This document shows, piece by piece, positions 1 through 11,241 of a stretch of 64,000 bases of DNA (position 1 is its first letter; each line of letters opens with the position of its first letter). The translations under genes were made by a program, and so were the position numbers. The DNA is from Pseudomonas kairouanensis. Lineage in GTDB: Bacteria > Pseudomonadota > Gammaproteobacteria > Pseudomonadales > Pseudomonadaceae. The notes below the pieces were generated by a model. The model made no database searches and was not told the origin of the DNA. It saw nothing but the letters and a program-made list of their open reading frames with translations. The DNA lies in the NCBI RefSeq assembly GCF_004682055.1, contig NZ_QUZU01000006.1:62001-126000 (forward strand), written 5' to 3'.

Positions 1-674
1 GTGCCGCCGGCCAGCAGGCGGGCTTGGGGGTAGGCGTCGTAGAGGTCGGCCAGGTCGGCGACGGTGAGGGGCACCAGGCAGCGCTTGTCGCCGCTGTTGA
101 GTTCACCGGTCTGGGTCGGCGCGATGGCTTTGAGGCGCGCGATGGTCTGGGCCTCGCGGCTGTCGAATTGGTCCGCAGGCTTGTTGCAGCAGGCCTGTTC
201 GGCAGCGGCGAGGATCGGGCGATAACCGGTGCAGCGGCACAGGTTGCCGGCCAGGGCTTCGTGGGCTTTTTGGCTGTCGGGGGCGTCGCTGTTCTTTTGC
301 AGGGCAAACAACGACATCACAAAACCTGGGGTGCAAAAACCGCATTGAGAGCCGTGGCACTCCACCATGGCCTGTTGCACGCTGTGCAGTTGGCCCTGGT
401 GCTTGAGGTCTTCGACGCTGATCAATTGCTTGCCGTGCAGGGACGAGACAAAGGTCAGGCACGAGTTGAGGCTGCGATATCGAATCTGCTCGATGCCCTG
501 CTCATCGACGTGCAACTCGCCGACCACCACGGTGCACGCACCGCAGTCGCCGCTGGCGCAGCCTTCCTTGGTGCCGGATTTGCCCAAGTGCTCACGCAAA
601 TAGTTGAGCACGGTGAGGTTGGGGTCCAGGGCGTGCTCGCTACGGAGTTCCTGGTTAAGTAAAAACTGGATCAC
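1..674 (-). CDS. xdhA: Xanthine dehydrogenase small (FeS/FAD) subunit XdhA, 5' part
   Basis: This is the N-terminal 224 codons of a gene that leaves the window at base 1. Read on the minus strand from a GTG at 674-672, preceded by a GAGG-like ribosome site, it has the plant-type ferredoxin motif (CASGDCGACTVVVGE) near residues 40-55. A second two-iron domain follows with CGFCTPGF, and the open end reads LLAGGT, the entry to the FAD-binding domain. Cytosolic XdhA passes electrons from the molybdenum subunit XdhB to NAD+ during conversion of hypoxanthine and xanthine to urate. xdhB is expected beyond the window edge. An ATG-only gene search would miss the GTG start. The family call is firm; the exact start is likely. 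Confidence 0.93.
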   Translation of the reverse strand, partial: MIQFLLNQELRSEHALDPNLTVLNYLREHLGKSGTKEGCASGDCGACTVVVGELHVDEQGIEQIRYRSLNSCLTFVSSLHGKQLISVEDLKHQGQLHSVQQAMVECHGSQCGFCTPGFVMSLFALQKNSDAPDSQKAHEALAGNLCRCTGYRPILAAAEQACCNKPADQFDSREAQTIARLKAIAPTQTGELNSGDKRCLVPLTVADLADLYDAYPQARLLAGG

Positions 675-742
675 GGAAGGCCTCGCAGACTCATTATTGT
701 TGTTAACCGCTTTGCGCCGAATCTAGTCATGTCTGACTTTTC

Positions 743-770
743 GGTCAACGATTTTCTGACCTAAGGGTCA
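743..770. promoter_or_regulatory. Candidate operator with GGTCA/TGACC half-sites
   Basis: Between the divergent xdhA and GntR-family genes there are three alternating half-sites: GGTCA at 743-747, TGACC at 757-761 and GGTCA at 766-770. The last two form the palindrome TGACC-TAAG-GGTCA. The position suits a regulator controlling both genes. That the neighbouring GntR protein binds here is inference. Nothing else stands out in the 280-base gap. Confidence 0.35.
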
Positions 771-954
771 AGAAAATGCAGTCGCAACACTTTCAATTAT
801 GGTCCAGTCTTCTGGAACCGGCGTTTTCAGGGGCTTTTGACTGTTGAGCGTTGCTTATTCCGTGCCAAATTCGCCACGGTGGGCGTAGCGCCATCAGCGG
901 GCCAATGCGCTACACTGCCGCGCTTGTACCGATAGAAGATTTTGAAGGGAAAAC

Positions 955-1614
955 ATGACGTTCAAGGCGCCGGACAGTCTCGCCGAGCAAATCGCTCACC
1001 ACCTCGCCGAACGCATCATTCGCGGCGAGCTCAAGCCTGGGGAGCGGATCCAGGAGCAAAAGGTCACGCTGGCACTCAATGTCAGCCGTGGTTCCGTGCG
1101 CGAAGCCTTGTTGATCCTTGAACGGCGCCACCTGATCGCGATCCTGCCGCGCCGGGGCGCCCACGTTACCGAACTTACCGCGCATAAGGTGCAGAGCCTG
1201 TGCACGCTGATGGGCGAGCTGTACATTCTGCTGGGCAATGCGGTTGCCGAAGGCTGGCAGACCCAGGCGGATATGGCGCCGTTCGTGCAAATCCAGCAGC
1301 GCCTTGTGGGCAACTTCGAACGCCAGGACATCCGCGCCTTTGTCGAAGAGTGCTTCAACGTGATGCGCGCCGCGTACCCCTTCGCCAATAACCCGTACCT
1401 GCAGGAAACCGTCGAGAACCTGCAGCCGGCGATGAATCGTGCCTATTACCTGGCCCTGGATCAGCGCAAGGCTTCCATGAGCGAATACCTGGCGCTCTTC
1501 GAGCAACTGCTCGCCGCCGTACTCGCCCGTGACCTGCCGCAGATCCGCTACGTGCTGTCCAACTATGGCCAGCGCAGTTGCGAACTGGTCATCGCTGCGT
1601 TGGCGGACGCCTAA
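955..1614 (+). CDS. GntR-family (FCD/FadR-type) transcriptional regulator
   Basis: A 219-residue regulator with an N-terminal winged helix (residues about 8-72, including VSRGSVREALLILERRHLI, the recognition-helix region typical of GntR proteins). An all-helical FCD ligand-binding domain follows (about 85-210). Proteins of this class usually repress adjacent metabolic genes and release DNA on binding a small acid. It is divergent from xdhA, and the smc GTG start lies 2 bases past its stop, so it is probably co-transcribed with smc. Control of purine catabolism is plausible from position but not shown; the ligand cannot be read from sequence. Confidence 0.9.
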   Translation: MTFKAPDSLAEQIAHHLAERIIRGELKPGERIQEQKVTLALNVSRGSVREALLILERRHLIAILPRRGAHVTELTAHKVQSLCTLMGELYILLGNAVAEGWQTQADMAPFVQIQQRLVGNFERQDIRAFVEECFNVMRAAYPFANNPYLQETVENLQPAMNRAYYLALDQRKASMSEYLALFEQLLAAVLARDLPQIRYVLSNYGQRSCELVIAALADA

Positions 1615-1616
1615 AC

Positions 1617-4600
1617 GTGCGGCTCAAGTGCATCAAACTGGCGGGGTTCAAATCCTTCGTCGACCCGACCACGGTGAACTTCCCCAGTAACATGGCGGCA
1701 GTGGTGGGGCCCAATGGCTGCGGTAAGTCGAACATCATCGACGCCGTACGCTGGGTGATGGGCGAGAGCTCGGCCAAAAACCTGCGTGGCGAGTCGATGA
1801 CCGACGTCATCTTCAACGGCTCCACCAGTCGCAAGCCGGTGAGCCAGGCCAGTATCGAGCTGGTGTTCGATAACTCCGATGGCACCTTGATTGGCGAATA
1901 CGCGGCCTACGCCGAAATCTCCATTCGCCGCAAAGTGACCCGCGACAGCCAGAACAGCTACTTCCTCAACGGCACCAAGTGTCGCCGTCGGGACATCACC
2001 GATATCTTCCTCGGCACCGGCCTGGGCCCGCGCAGCTACTCGATCATCGAGCAGGGCATGATCTCCAAGCTGATCGAAGCCAAGCCCGAAGACCTGCGTA
2101 ACTTTATCGAAGAAGCGGCCGGCATCTCCAAGTACAAGGAGCGCCGTCGCGAGACCGAAAACCGCATTCGCCGTACCCACGAAAACCTTGCCCGCCTCAC
2201 CGACCTGCGCGAAGAGCTGGAGCGCCAGTTGGAGCGCCTGCACCGCCAGGCCCAGGCCGCCGAGAAGTATCAGGAGTACAAGGGCGAGGAGCGCCAGCTC
2301 AAGGCCCAACTGTCGGCCCTGCGTTGGCAGGCGTTGAATGACCAGGTGGGCCAGCGCGAAGCGATCATCGGCACCCAGGAAATCAGCTTTGAAGCGCTGG
2401 TGGCCGAGCAGCGCAATGCCGACGCCAGCATCGAGCGCCTGCGGGACGGGCACCATGATTTGTCCGAGCGCTTCAATCTGGTGCAGGGGCGCTTCTATTC
2501 GGTGGGCGGCGATATTGCCCGCGTCGAGCAGAGCATTCAGCACGGCCAGCAGCGCCTGCGCCAGTTGCAGGATGACTTGAAGGAAGCCGAACGCGCGCGC
2601 CTCGAAACCGAGTCTCACCTGGGCCATGACCGCACCTTGCTGCTCACCCTCGGGGAGGAGCTGGACATGCTCACCCCCGAGCAGGAAATCACCAGCGCCG
2701 CCGCCGAAGAGGCCGCCGCCGCCCTGGAAGAATCCGAAACCACCATGCACGGCTGGCAGGAGCAGTGGGACAGTTTCAACCTGCAATCCGCCGAGCCGCG
2801 CCGCCAGGCTGAGGTGCAGCAGTCGCGCATCCAACAACTGGAAACCAGCATGGAGCGTTTGGCCGAGCGCCAGCGCCGCCTGCAGGAAGAGCGCATTTTG
2901 CTTGCCGCCGACCCGGAAGACGCGGCGATCATGGAACTGAGCGAGCAACTGGCCGAAAGCGAAATGACGCTGGAGGAACTGGAAGCCAGCGAAGAACAAC
3001 AAGTGGAGCGCCTGGAGCAACTGCGTCAGCAACTGCAACAGGCGACCCAGGCGCAGCAGCAGGCCCAGGGCGATTTGCAGCGCTTGAACGGGCGCCTGGC
3101 GTCCCTCGAAGCCTTGCAGCAAGCCGCGCTGGACCCTGGCACCGGCACCGCCGAATGGCTGCGTGACCAGCACCTGGCCGAGCGCCCGCGTTTGGCCGAA
3201 GGTTTGAAAGTCGAAGCCGGTTGGGAGCTGGCGGTGGAAACCGTGCTGGGCGCCGATCTGCAGGCGGTGCTGGTGGATGATTTTGGCGGCTTCGACCTTG
3301 CGGGTTTCACCCAAGGCGATTTGCGTTTGCTCAGCCCCGCCAGCGATGGCGCGCGGGTGCCGGGCAGTTTGCTGGACAAGGTTGAGGCGCCAATTGATTT
3401 GTCGCCGTGGCTGGGCCAGGTCAAACCGGTTCAATCCCTGGAGCAAGCCCTGGCCCAGCGCGGTCAGCTGGCAGCGGGCGAAAGCCTGATCAGCCGCGAC
3501 GGTTATTGGGTTGGTCGGCACTTCCTGCGGGTACGCCGGGCCAGTGAAGCCGAAAGCGGCGTGCTGGCTCGCGGCCAGGAAATCGTCAACCTGATTGCCG
3601 AGCGCGAAGAGCGCGAAGCCACCCTCGAAAGCCTGGAAACCCAACTGCAAACCCTGCGCGCCACCCAGCGCCAGCAAGAGACCGGCCGCGAACACCTGCG
3701 CCGCCTGTTGCAGGACGAGGCGCGCCAGCAAGGCGAACTCAAGGCCCAGCTCTCGGCGAGCAAGGCCAAGGCCGAACAACTGACTCTGCGCCGCACCCGT
3801 CTCGACGAAGAAGTGGCCGAGATGGGCGAGCAACGCGCCCTGGAACACGAACAGATCGGCGAAGCACGCCTGCACCTGCAGGAAGCCCTCGACAGCATGG
3901 CCCTGGACACCGAACAGCGCGAACTGCTGCTGGCCCAGCGCGACAGCCTGCGCGAACGCCTCGACCGTGTGCGCCAGGAAGCGCGCCAGCACAAGGATCA
4001 TGCCCATCAATTGGCGGTGCGCCTGGGTTCGCTCAAAGCCCAGCACGCGTCCACCGCCCAGGCCCTTGAGCGCCTGGAGATGCAGTCCGAACGCCTGACC
4101 GAAAAGCGCGAGCAGTTAAGCCTCAACCTGGAGGAGGGCGAAGCGCCGCTGGAAGAGCTGCGCCTCAAGCTCGAAGAGTTGCTCGACAAGCGCATGAGCG
4201 TCGACGAAGAGCTCAAGACCGCCCAGATCGCCCTGGAAGACGCCGACCGCGAATTGCGCGACGCGGAAAAACGCCGGACCCAGGCCGAACAGCAATCCCA
4301 GTTGATTCGCGGCCAACTCGAACAACAGCGCATGGAATGGCAAGCCCTGACCGTGCGCCGCAAGACCCTGCAAGACCAATTGCTGGAAGACGGCTACGAC
4401 CTGCACGGCGTGCTCAATACCTTGACCGCCCAGGCCAACGAGAAAGACGCCGAAGAAGAACTTGAGCGCATTGCTGCGCGTATTCAACGCCTGGGCGCGA
4501 TCAACCTCGCGGCCATCGACGAATACCAGCAGCAGTCCGAGCGTAAACGTTATCTGGATGCCCAGGACGCCGACTTGGTCGAAGCCCTGGATACCCTGGA

Positions 4601-5105
4601 AAACGTGATCCGCAAGATCGACAAGGAAACCCGCAACCGCTTTAAAGATACCTTTGATCAGATTAATGGTGGTTTACAGGCGTTATTCCCGAAAGTTTTC
4701 GGCGGTGGCAGCGCTTACTTGGAACTGACGGGCGAAGATCTACTCGATACAGGGGTAACGATCATGGCGCGGCCTCCAGGCAAGAAGAACAGCACCATCC
4801 ATTTGTTGTCCGGCGGTGAGAAAGCCCTGACGGCTTTGGCCCTGGTATTTGCCATCTTCAAGTTGAACCCGGCGCCGTTCTGCATGCTCGATGAAGTTGA
4901 CGCACCGCTGGATGACGCTAACGTTGGACGCTACGCACGCCTGGTTAAAGAGATGTCCCAGACCGTGCAGTTCATCTATATCACCCACAACAAGATCGCC
5001 ATGGAAATGGCCGATCAACTGATGGGGGTGACCATGCATGAGCCTGGTTGTTCGCGTTTGGTGGCAGTGGATGTGGAAGAGGCGATGGCGATGGTGGAAT
5101 CCTGA
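1617..5105 (+). CDS. smc: Chromosome partition protein SMC
   Basis: 1162 residues starting from GTG at 1617, 2 bases after the GntR stop; this start gives the canonical beginning MRLKCIKLAGFKSFVD. An upstream ATG in frame (1578) lies inside the GntR gene and is rejected. The N-terminal ABC half has Walker A GPNGCGKSN (residues 31-39). Two long Glu/Gln/Arg-rich coiled coils flank a hinge (about 510-670). The C-terminal half carries the signature LLSGGEKALTALAL and Walker B FCMLDEVDAPLDD. SMC dimers compact and segregate the nucleoid, usually with ScpA and ScpB, which are not in this window. It heads the smc-zipA-ligA block. The antisense strand is open over long stretches because of GC-rich codon bias and is not thought to be coding. 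Confidence 0.97.
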   Translation: MRLKCIKLAGFKSFVDPTTVNFPSNMAAVVGPNGCGKSNIIDAVRWVMGESSAKNLRGESMTDVIFNGSTSRKPVSQASIELVFDNSDGTLIGEYAAYAEISIRRKVTRDSQNSYFLNGTKCRRRDITDIFLGTGLGPRSYSIIEQGMISKLIEAKPEDLRNFIEEAAGISKYKERRRETENRIRRTHENLARLTDLREELERQLERLHRQAQAAEKYQEYKGEERQLKAQLSALRWQALNDQVGQREAIIGTQEISFEALVAEQRNADASIERLRDGHHDLSERFNLVQGRFYSVGGDIARVEQSIQHGQQRLRQLQDDLKEAERARLETESHLGHDRTLLLTLGEELDMLTPEQEITSAAAEEAAAALEESETTMHGWQEQWDSFNLQSAEPRRQAEVQQSRIQQLETSMERLAERQRRLQEERILLAADPEDAAIMELSEQLAESEMTLEELEASEEQQVERLEQLRQQLQQATQAQQQAQGDLQRLNGRLASLEALQQAALDPGTGTAEWLRDQHLAERPRLAEGLKVEAGWELAVETVLGADLQAVLVDDFGGFDLAGFTQGDLRLLSPASDGARVPGSLLDKVEAPIDLSPWLGQVKPVQSLEQALAQRGQLAAGESLISRDGYWVGRHFLRVRRASEAESGVLARGQEIVNLIAEREEREATLESLETQLQTLRATQRQQETGREHLRRLLQDEARQQGELKAQLSASKAKAEQLTLRRTRLDEEVAEMGEQRALEHEQIGEARLHLQEALDSMALDTEQRELLLAQRDSLRERLDRVRQEARQHKDHAHQLAVRLGSLKAQHASTAQALERLEMQSERLTEKREQLSLNLEEGEAPLEELRLKLEELLDKRMSVDEELKTAQIALEDADRELRDAEKRRTQAEQQSQLIRGQLEQQRMEWQALTVRRKTLQDQLLEDGYDLHGVLNTLTAQANEKDAEEELERIAARIQRLGAINLAAIDEYQQQSERKRYLDAQDADLVEALDTLENVIRKIDKETRNRFKDTFDQINGGLQALFPKVFGGGSAYLELTGEDLLDTGVTIMARPPGKKNSTIHLLSGGEKALTALALVFAIFKLNPAPFCMLDEVDAPLDDANVGRYARLVKEMSQTVQFIYITHNKIAMEMADQLMGVTMHEPGCSRLVAVDVEEAMAMVES

Positions 5106-5155
5106 CCCGCGCCTGGAAAGAGAATTATCGGCACGATGTAAGGTCTTTTGCCCGT

Positions 5156-5182
5156 GTGACAAAGATGGCTAAACGACATAAT
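5156..5182 (+). promoter_or_regulatory. Possible zipA promoter
   Basis: In the 259-base smc-zipA gap, GTGACA (5156-5161) and CATAAT (5177-5182) each match the sigma-70 consensus at 5 of 6 bases. The 15-base spacer is shorter than ideal, so this is only a candidate. A TTGACA at about 5200 has no convincing partner. The gap suggests zipA has its own promoter besides read-through from smc. Confidence 0.25.
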
Positions 5183-5364
5183 TGTCCAAGGCATTTTGAC
5201 AGACGGTGTAAAGTTATCTTTGGTCGTGCTAGTTTAATGTCAATTTTTCGTGTGCGTGGGCAAAACGTCAGTCAGAACATAGAGTTGGCGCCACGTTTTA
5301 AAGCGGTTTGCACGGTGCTAAACCCCTTATTTTTCAGCATTTTTTATTAGAGGCACGGGATTAC

Positions 5365-6228
5365 ATGGAAATCGGTCTGCGCGAGTGGCTGATCGTCATC
5401 GGCATTATTGTCATTGCCGGTATTCTTTTTGATGGCTGGCGCCGCATGCGCGGTGGCAAGGGCAAGCTCAAATTCCGTCTGGACCGCAACCTGTCCAACT
5501 TGCCCGACGACGACGGCAGCGCCGAGCTGCTGGGGCCACCCCGTGTGCTGGATACCCATAAAGAACCGCAGTTGGACGAGCACGACCTGCCGTCGATGAG
5601 CGCGCCGGTGCGTGAAGCCCGCGAGCCGTCGTCCAAGCGTGGCAAGCGTGCTGCTCCCGCCGCTGCCGAGCCGCATCAGGGCGACCTGAACCTGGACGTC
5701 GATGAAGGCCCCAGCTTCAGCAGCCGCGACGATGACTTCCCGGACGAAAACGTCGGCAAGAACGCGCCACGCCAATCGGTGGCCGATCAACCGGCTGCCG
5801 AAGAAGTGCTGGTGATCAGCGTGATTTGTCGCGACGCCGCTGGCTTCAAGGGCCCGGCTTTGTTGCAAAATATTCTGGAAAGCGGCCTGCGTTTTGGCGA
5901 GATGGATATTTTCCACCGCCACGAAAGCATGGCCGGTAATGGCGAAGTGCTGTTCTCCATGGCCAACGCGGTCAAGCCGGGCACCTTCGATCTGGACGAT
6001 ATCGACCTGTTCAGCACCCCCGCGGTGAGCTTCTTCCTTGGCCTGCCAGGCCCACGTCATCCAAAGCAAGCCTTCGACGTGATGGTGGCCGCAGCCCGCA
6101 AGCTGTCCCAGGAACTGAACGGCGAGCTCAAGGACGATCAACGCAGCGTCCTCACTGCCCAGACCATCGAGCACTACCGTCAGCGCATCGTCGAGTTTGA
6201 GCGTCGCGCCCTGACCCAGAAACGTTAA
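5365..6228 (+). CDS. zipA: Cell division protein ZipA
   Basis: 287 residues from ATG 5365, preceded by AGAGGCACGGG. One N-terminal membrane anchor (residues about 5-22, [21 protein letters not shown]) is followed by a short basic stretch. A charged, Pro/Ala-rich linker (about 45-150) leads to the C-terminal FtsZ-binding domain (about 150-280, with ending [12 protein letters not shown]). ZipA tethers the FtsZ ring to the inner membrane in gammaproteobacteria. The smc-zipA-ligA order is the usual one in Pseudomonas. An in-frame upstream start at 5308 would put a hydrophilic extension before the anchor and is rejected. Confidence 0.96.
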   Translation: MEIGLREWLIVIGIIVIAGILFDGWRRMRGGKGKLKFRLDRNLSNLPDDDGSAELLGPPRVLDTHKEPQLDEHDLPSMSAPVREAREPSSKRGKRAAPAAAEPHQGDLNLDVDEGPSFSSRDDDFPDENVGKNAPRQSVADQPAAEEVLVISVICRDAAGFKGPALLQNILESGLRFGEMDIFHRHESMAGNGEVLFSMANAVKPGTFDLDDIDLFSTPAVSFFLGLPGPRHPKQAFDVMVAAARKLSQELNGELKDDQRSVLTAQTIEHYRQRIVEFERRALTQKR

Positions 6229-6250
6229 GCAGAATAAGCACCACCATTTG

Positions 6251-8648
<2,398 letters not shown>

Positions 8649-8659
8649 ACCGATCCCAC

Positions 8660-8760
8660 TGTAGGAGCGAGCTTGCTCGCGAAAAACTTGAGAACGCCTC
8701 GATAAACCAGGAACGCTGCGTCATCGTTGACGTTCTTCGCGAGCAAGCTCGCTCCTACAG
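8660..8760. repeat. Paired REP element (REPIN), GAGCGAGCTTGCTCGCGAA type
   Basis: Two inverted copies of a roughly 24-base REP (TGTAGGAGCGAGCTTGCTCG and its reverse complement ending CTCGCTCCTACA) flank about 53 bases. Together they can fold into a long hairpin just after ligA. Other copies of this subtype occur at 33.9 kb. It probably also acts as a transcript 3' end. Confidence 0.85.
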
Positions 8761-8824
8761 AAGGCATGTTGAACGATCGGTAACGGAAAATGATCTAGTC
8801 TCAGTCACCCAGGGAGAGATCGCC

Positions 8825-9988
8825 ATGTTCCGCTACTTCGAGCAACTCAGTTCGCGCATCGCCGCACCGTTCAGCGCGCCCTCCCGCAACAGCAAGGTGT
8901 GGCAATGCCGTTGCGGCCAGTCCCTGTTCTTTCGCAATAGCCAGTGCCTGGCCTGTCAGGCTTTGCTGGGCTATCAACCCCAGCAAAGCCGCCTGGCCTC
9001 CCTGCAACCCGGCCCCGTCGAAGGCACCTGGCTGCAAGACGACAACCTCGACGCCGGCGCCTTCCGCCGCTGCGCCAACCTCGATACCCCGGCCGCCTGC
9101 AACTGGCTGATCCCGGCCCACAGCACCGCGCCGCTGTGCGTGGCCTGTAGCTTGAACCGTACCATCCCCGACCTGTCGGTCCCGGAAAACCCCGAACGCT
9201 GGCGCAAAGTCGAAACCGCCAAGCGCCGCCTGGTGGCGCAACTGATCAGCCTCGGTCTGCAAGTGGTGCCCAAGACTGTGGATGAAGAGAACGGCCTGGC
9301 CTTTGATTTCGTGGGCATCGACCTGGAAGGCAATGCGCCCATGACCGGCCACGCCAACGGCCTGATCACCCTGGATATCAAGGAAGCCGACGACGCCCAC
9401 CGCGAGAAGGTTCGTGTCCAAATGCGCGAGCCGTACCGCACCTTGCTCGGGCATTTTCGTCACGAGGTCGGCCATTATTACTGGGATCGGCTGATCGCCA
9501 ATACCCACTGGCAGCAAGGGTTTCGCAACCTGTTCGGCGACGAACGCGCCAGTTATGCCCAAGCGCTGGACCAGCACTACCAAAATGGACCGCGCCCCGA
9601 CTGGCAACAAACCTGCGTCAGCGCCTACGCCACCATGCACCCCTGGGAGGACTGGGCCGAAACCTGGGCCCACTACCTGCACATGATGGATGCGGTCGAC
9701 ACCGCCCTGGGTTTTGGCATGAGCGCCCGCGAGATGGACTTGGACTATCAGCCGTTTCCGCTCACCACGCTGTACGACCCAGAACACCCCGGCGGCGCGG
9801 CGTTCCTGTCGTTCGTCAACGCGTGGATCGAGTTGGCGGGGATGCTCAACGAATTGTCCCGCGCCATGGGCCAGCCAGATTTCTACCCCTTTGTGCTGCC
9901 GCCGGCGGTGATTGCCAAGCTGCACTTTATTCACCTGGTGATCCAGGAAGAGGGCGGCAGGGCGGATGAGGTCTTGCAGGCCCAGTGA
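8825..9988 (+). CDS. Zinc-ribbon putative zinc metallopeptidase
   Basis: 387 residues. The N-terminal zinc ribbon (about 25-50) has CRC and CLAC pairs, and a second cysteine group occurs near CVAC (about 105). The main domain has HEVGH starting at His 213 (gluzincin-type HExxH) and a downstream glutamate in EDWAETWAHYLH (about 277-287) that could be the third zinc ligand. This matches the family usually annotated as zinc-binding metallopeptidase with zinc-ribbon (Peptidase_Mx type). No signal peptide is seen, so it should be cytosolic. Substrate unknown. It lies between ligA and ffs, flanked by REP hairpins, with no obvious operon partner. Confidence 0.8.
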   Translation: MFRYFEQLSSRIAAPFSAPSRNSKVWQCRCGQSLFFRNSQCLACQALLGYQPQQSRLASLQPGPVEGTWLQDDNLDAGAFRRCANLDTPAACNWLIPAHSTAPLCVACSLNRTIPDLSVPENPERWRKVETAKRRLVAQLISLGLQVVPKTVDEENGLAFDFVGIDLEGNAPMTGHANGLITLDIKEADDAHREKVRVQMREPYRTLLGHFRHEVGHYYWDRLIANTHWQQGFRNLFGDERASYAQALDQHYQNGPRPDWQQTCVSAYATMHPWEDWAETWAHYLHMMDAVDTALGFGMSAREMDLDYQPFPLTTLYDPEHPGGAAFLSFVNAWIELAGMLNELSRAMGQPDFYPFVLPPAVIAKLHFIHLVIQEEGGRADEVLQAQ

Positions 9989-9995
9989 TTGCTTT

Positions 9996-10088
9996 AATGT
10001 GGGAGGGGGCTTGCTCCCGATTGCGGTGTGTCAGTCAACCATTGTGTGACTGACACACTGCAATCGGGAGCAAGCCCCCTCCCACATT
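9996..10088. repeat. Paired REP element (REPIN), GGGAGGGGGCTTGCTCCCGA type
   Basis: Almost perfect inverted repeat: AATGTGGGAGGGGGCTTGC and its complement at the end, with inner arms TGTGTCAGTCA and TGACTGACACA around a short loop. The whole element can form one long hairpin after the metallopeptidase gene. Confidence 0.9.
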
Positions 10089-10157
10089 GGATAGCGGTGA
10101 TGTCGGGTTCTACGGCAAGTGCTTGAACCCCTTTGATTTTTAATCCGGTCCGAACGG

Positions 10158-10185
10158 TTGTAACTTCTGATTAGATCGGTACAAT
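10158..10185 (+). promoter_or_regulatory. Probable ffs promoter
   Basis: TTGTAA (10158-10163) and TACAAT (10180-10185) separated by 16 bases. A start near 10192 would leave about 24 bases of 5' precursor before the mature 4.5S RNA, similar to the RNase P-processed leader known in E. coli. Confidence 0.55.
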
Positions 10186-10215
10186 GGCCCCGCTTGCCGA
10201 GAGGCATGCGTCGTT

Positions 10216-10332
10216 ATGGTGACCCCATCGGTCCCCCCGCAACGATTACCCGTGAACCTGGTCAGAGCCGGAAGGCAGCAGCCACAGCGGGAACATTGTG
10301 TGCCGGGGTGTGGCTGGTGGGGTTGCCTCCAT
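10216..10332 (+). ncRNA. ffs: 4.5S RNA of the signal recognition particle
   Basis: The conserved SRP hairpin is plain: GTCAGAGCCGGAAGGCAGCA on the ascending side and GTGTGCCGGGGTGTGGCTGG on the descending side, which together make the Ffh-binding loop. The distal arms GGTGACCCCATCGG (from 10218) and CTGGTGGGGTTGCC (ending 10327) pair along their whole length with G-U wobbles. The RNA works with Ffh and FtsY to target membrane proteins co-translationally. The exact mature ends are estimated from the pairing. Confidence 0.95.
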
Positions 10333-10430
10333 AACGCTCTTCCTGCAACACCCTTCAAAATCCCAATTGTTTAGATGCTTTGCTGGCGACCACTGCCGGC
10401 GAATCGCTTTGTGCTGTGCGCTTGACGGCA

Positions 10431-10994
10431 TTAAGGCCGGTAAAGCGGAAAGGCTTCGATCAGTGGCGGTATCTCCTGGCCTACCTTTTCGGCGCTGTCC
10501 GACGGGTCATTCGGTTTTGGGATATTCCTGGCGTAGTGGAAGATGATGGTCTGGCCGCTGGCGCCGTCCTTGTAATACTTGAAGTAGCTGATCTCCGAGA
10601 ATTGCCCGTCTTTGCGCAGTGAGTTGGGATAAAACATCATCGCGTAATCGACCCCGGTTCGATTGTCTGTCATCAGCATCGCCGGCAGGTTCGGGTTTTC
10701 CTGCTGATGCAGCGCGATCGCGCGTTTGCCGATGTCGAGGGGCTTGAGATGGTTCATCTCGCGAGGGACCACGGTGAAGTCGACCATTTCGGTCCAGGCA
10801 TCGACGCTTTCATCTGCCGGGAAATACTCCCACAGGCCCGCTTTCTGGAATTTCAGGACAAACGTCTTGCCGGCAAACTGCACCGATTTTGTTTCGGCAA
10901 TCGAGGGGCTCGATGGGGTGGAGACGTTGGCACGCTGTGTGGCGCAGCCGCAGAGAAGGAGTAGGGCAGACAAAACGAGCAGTGTGGCTTTCAT
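10431..10994 (-). CDS. Lipoprotein of unknown function
   Basis: 187 residues with a type II signal peptide (MKATLLVLSALLLLCGC). The lipobox cysteine is residue 17 and Ala-Thr follow it, which favours sorting to the outer membrane. The rest is a soluble alpha/beta-like domain (FVLKFQKAGLWEYFPADES at about 48-66 and ISYFKYYKDG near 140). I do not recognise the family. It is divergent from the muramidase gene with a 247-base gap. A role with that pair, such as a second periplasm-facing protection protein, is only a possibility from position. Confidence 0.75.
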   Translation of the reverse strand: MKATLLVLSALLLLCGCATQRANVSTPSSPSIAETKSVQFAGKTFVLKFQKAGLWEYFPADESVDAWTEMVDFTVVPREMNHLKPLDIGKRAIALHQQENPNLPAMLMTDNRTGVDYAMMFYPNSLRKDGQFSEISYFKYYKDGASGQTIIFHYARNIPKPNDPSDSAEKVGQEIPPLIEAFPLYRP

Positions 10995-11241
10995 TTCAAT
11001 CCTTGAAAGTATGCGTCGGGAGAATTTTGCGCGAGTGACAGTAGCCTAATACGCGGCCCAATACTCCGTTTAAATGCAAATGCCCGGGCCTGTGCGAGTT
11101 CTTTCACAACTTTTAACCTCGCCGCTTTACAAGCCAAAATCGCCTTGTTAGTTTCCGCCCGCCATTTGTTTCAGAATATAACAGTGGCATTGGGTTGATG
11201 TTGAAGTGCTATCACTTCATGAGCTAACAAGGATGTCTGTG

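Noticed and set aside
1611..4046. 811-codon open frame antisense to smc
   Set aside because: It mirrors the coding strand in a GC-rich gene, is rich in Gln/Ala/Leu/Phe repeats from reversed coiled-coil codons, and has no recognisable domain. The sense protein is unmistakable SMC.
5048..5350. 100-codon open frame spanning the smc end and the zipA leader
   Set aside because: It overlaps smc in another frame, has no ribosome site or domain, and the region is better explained as the zipA promoter.
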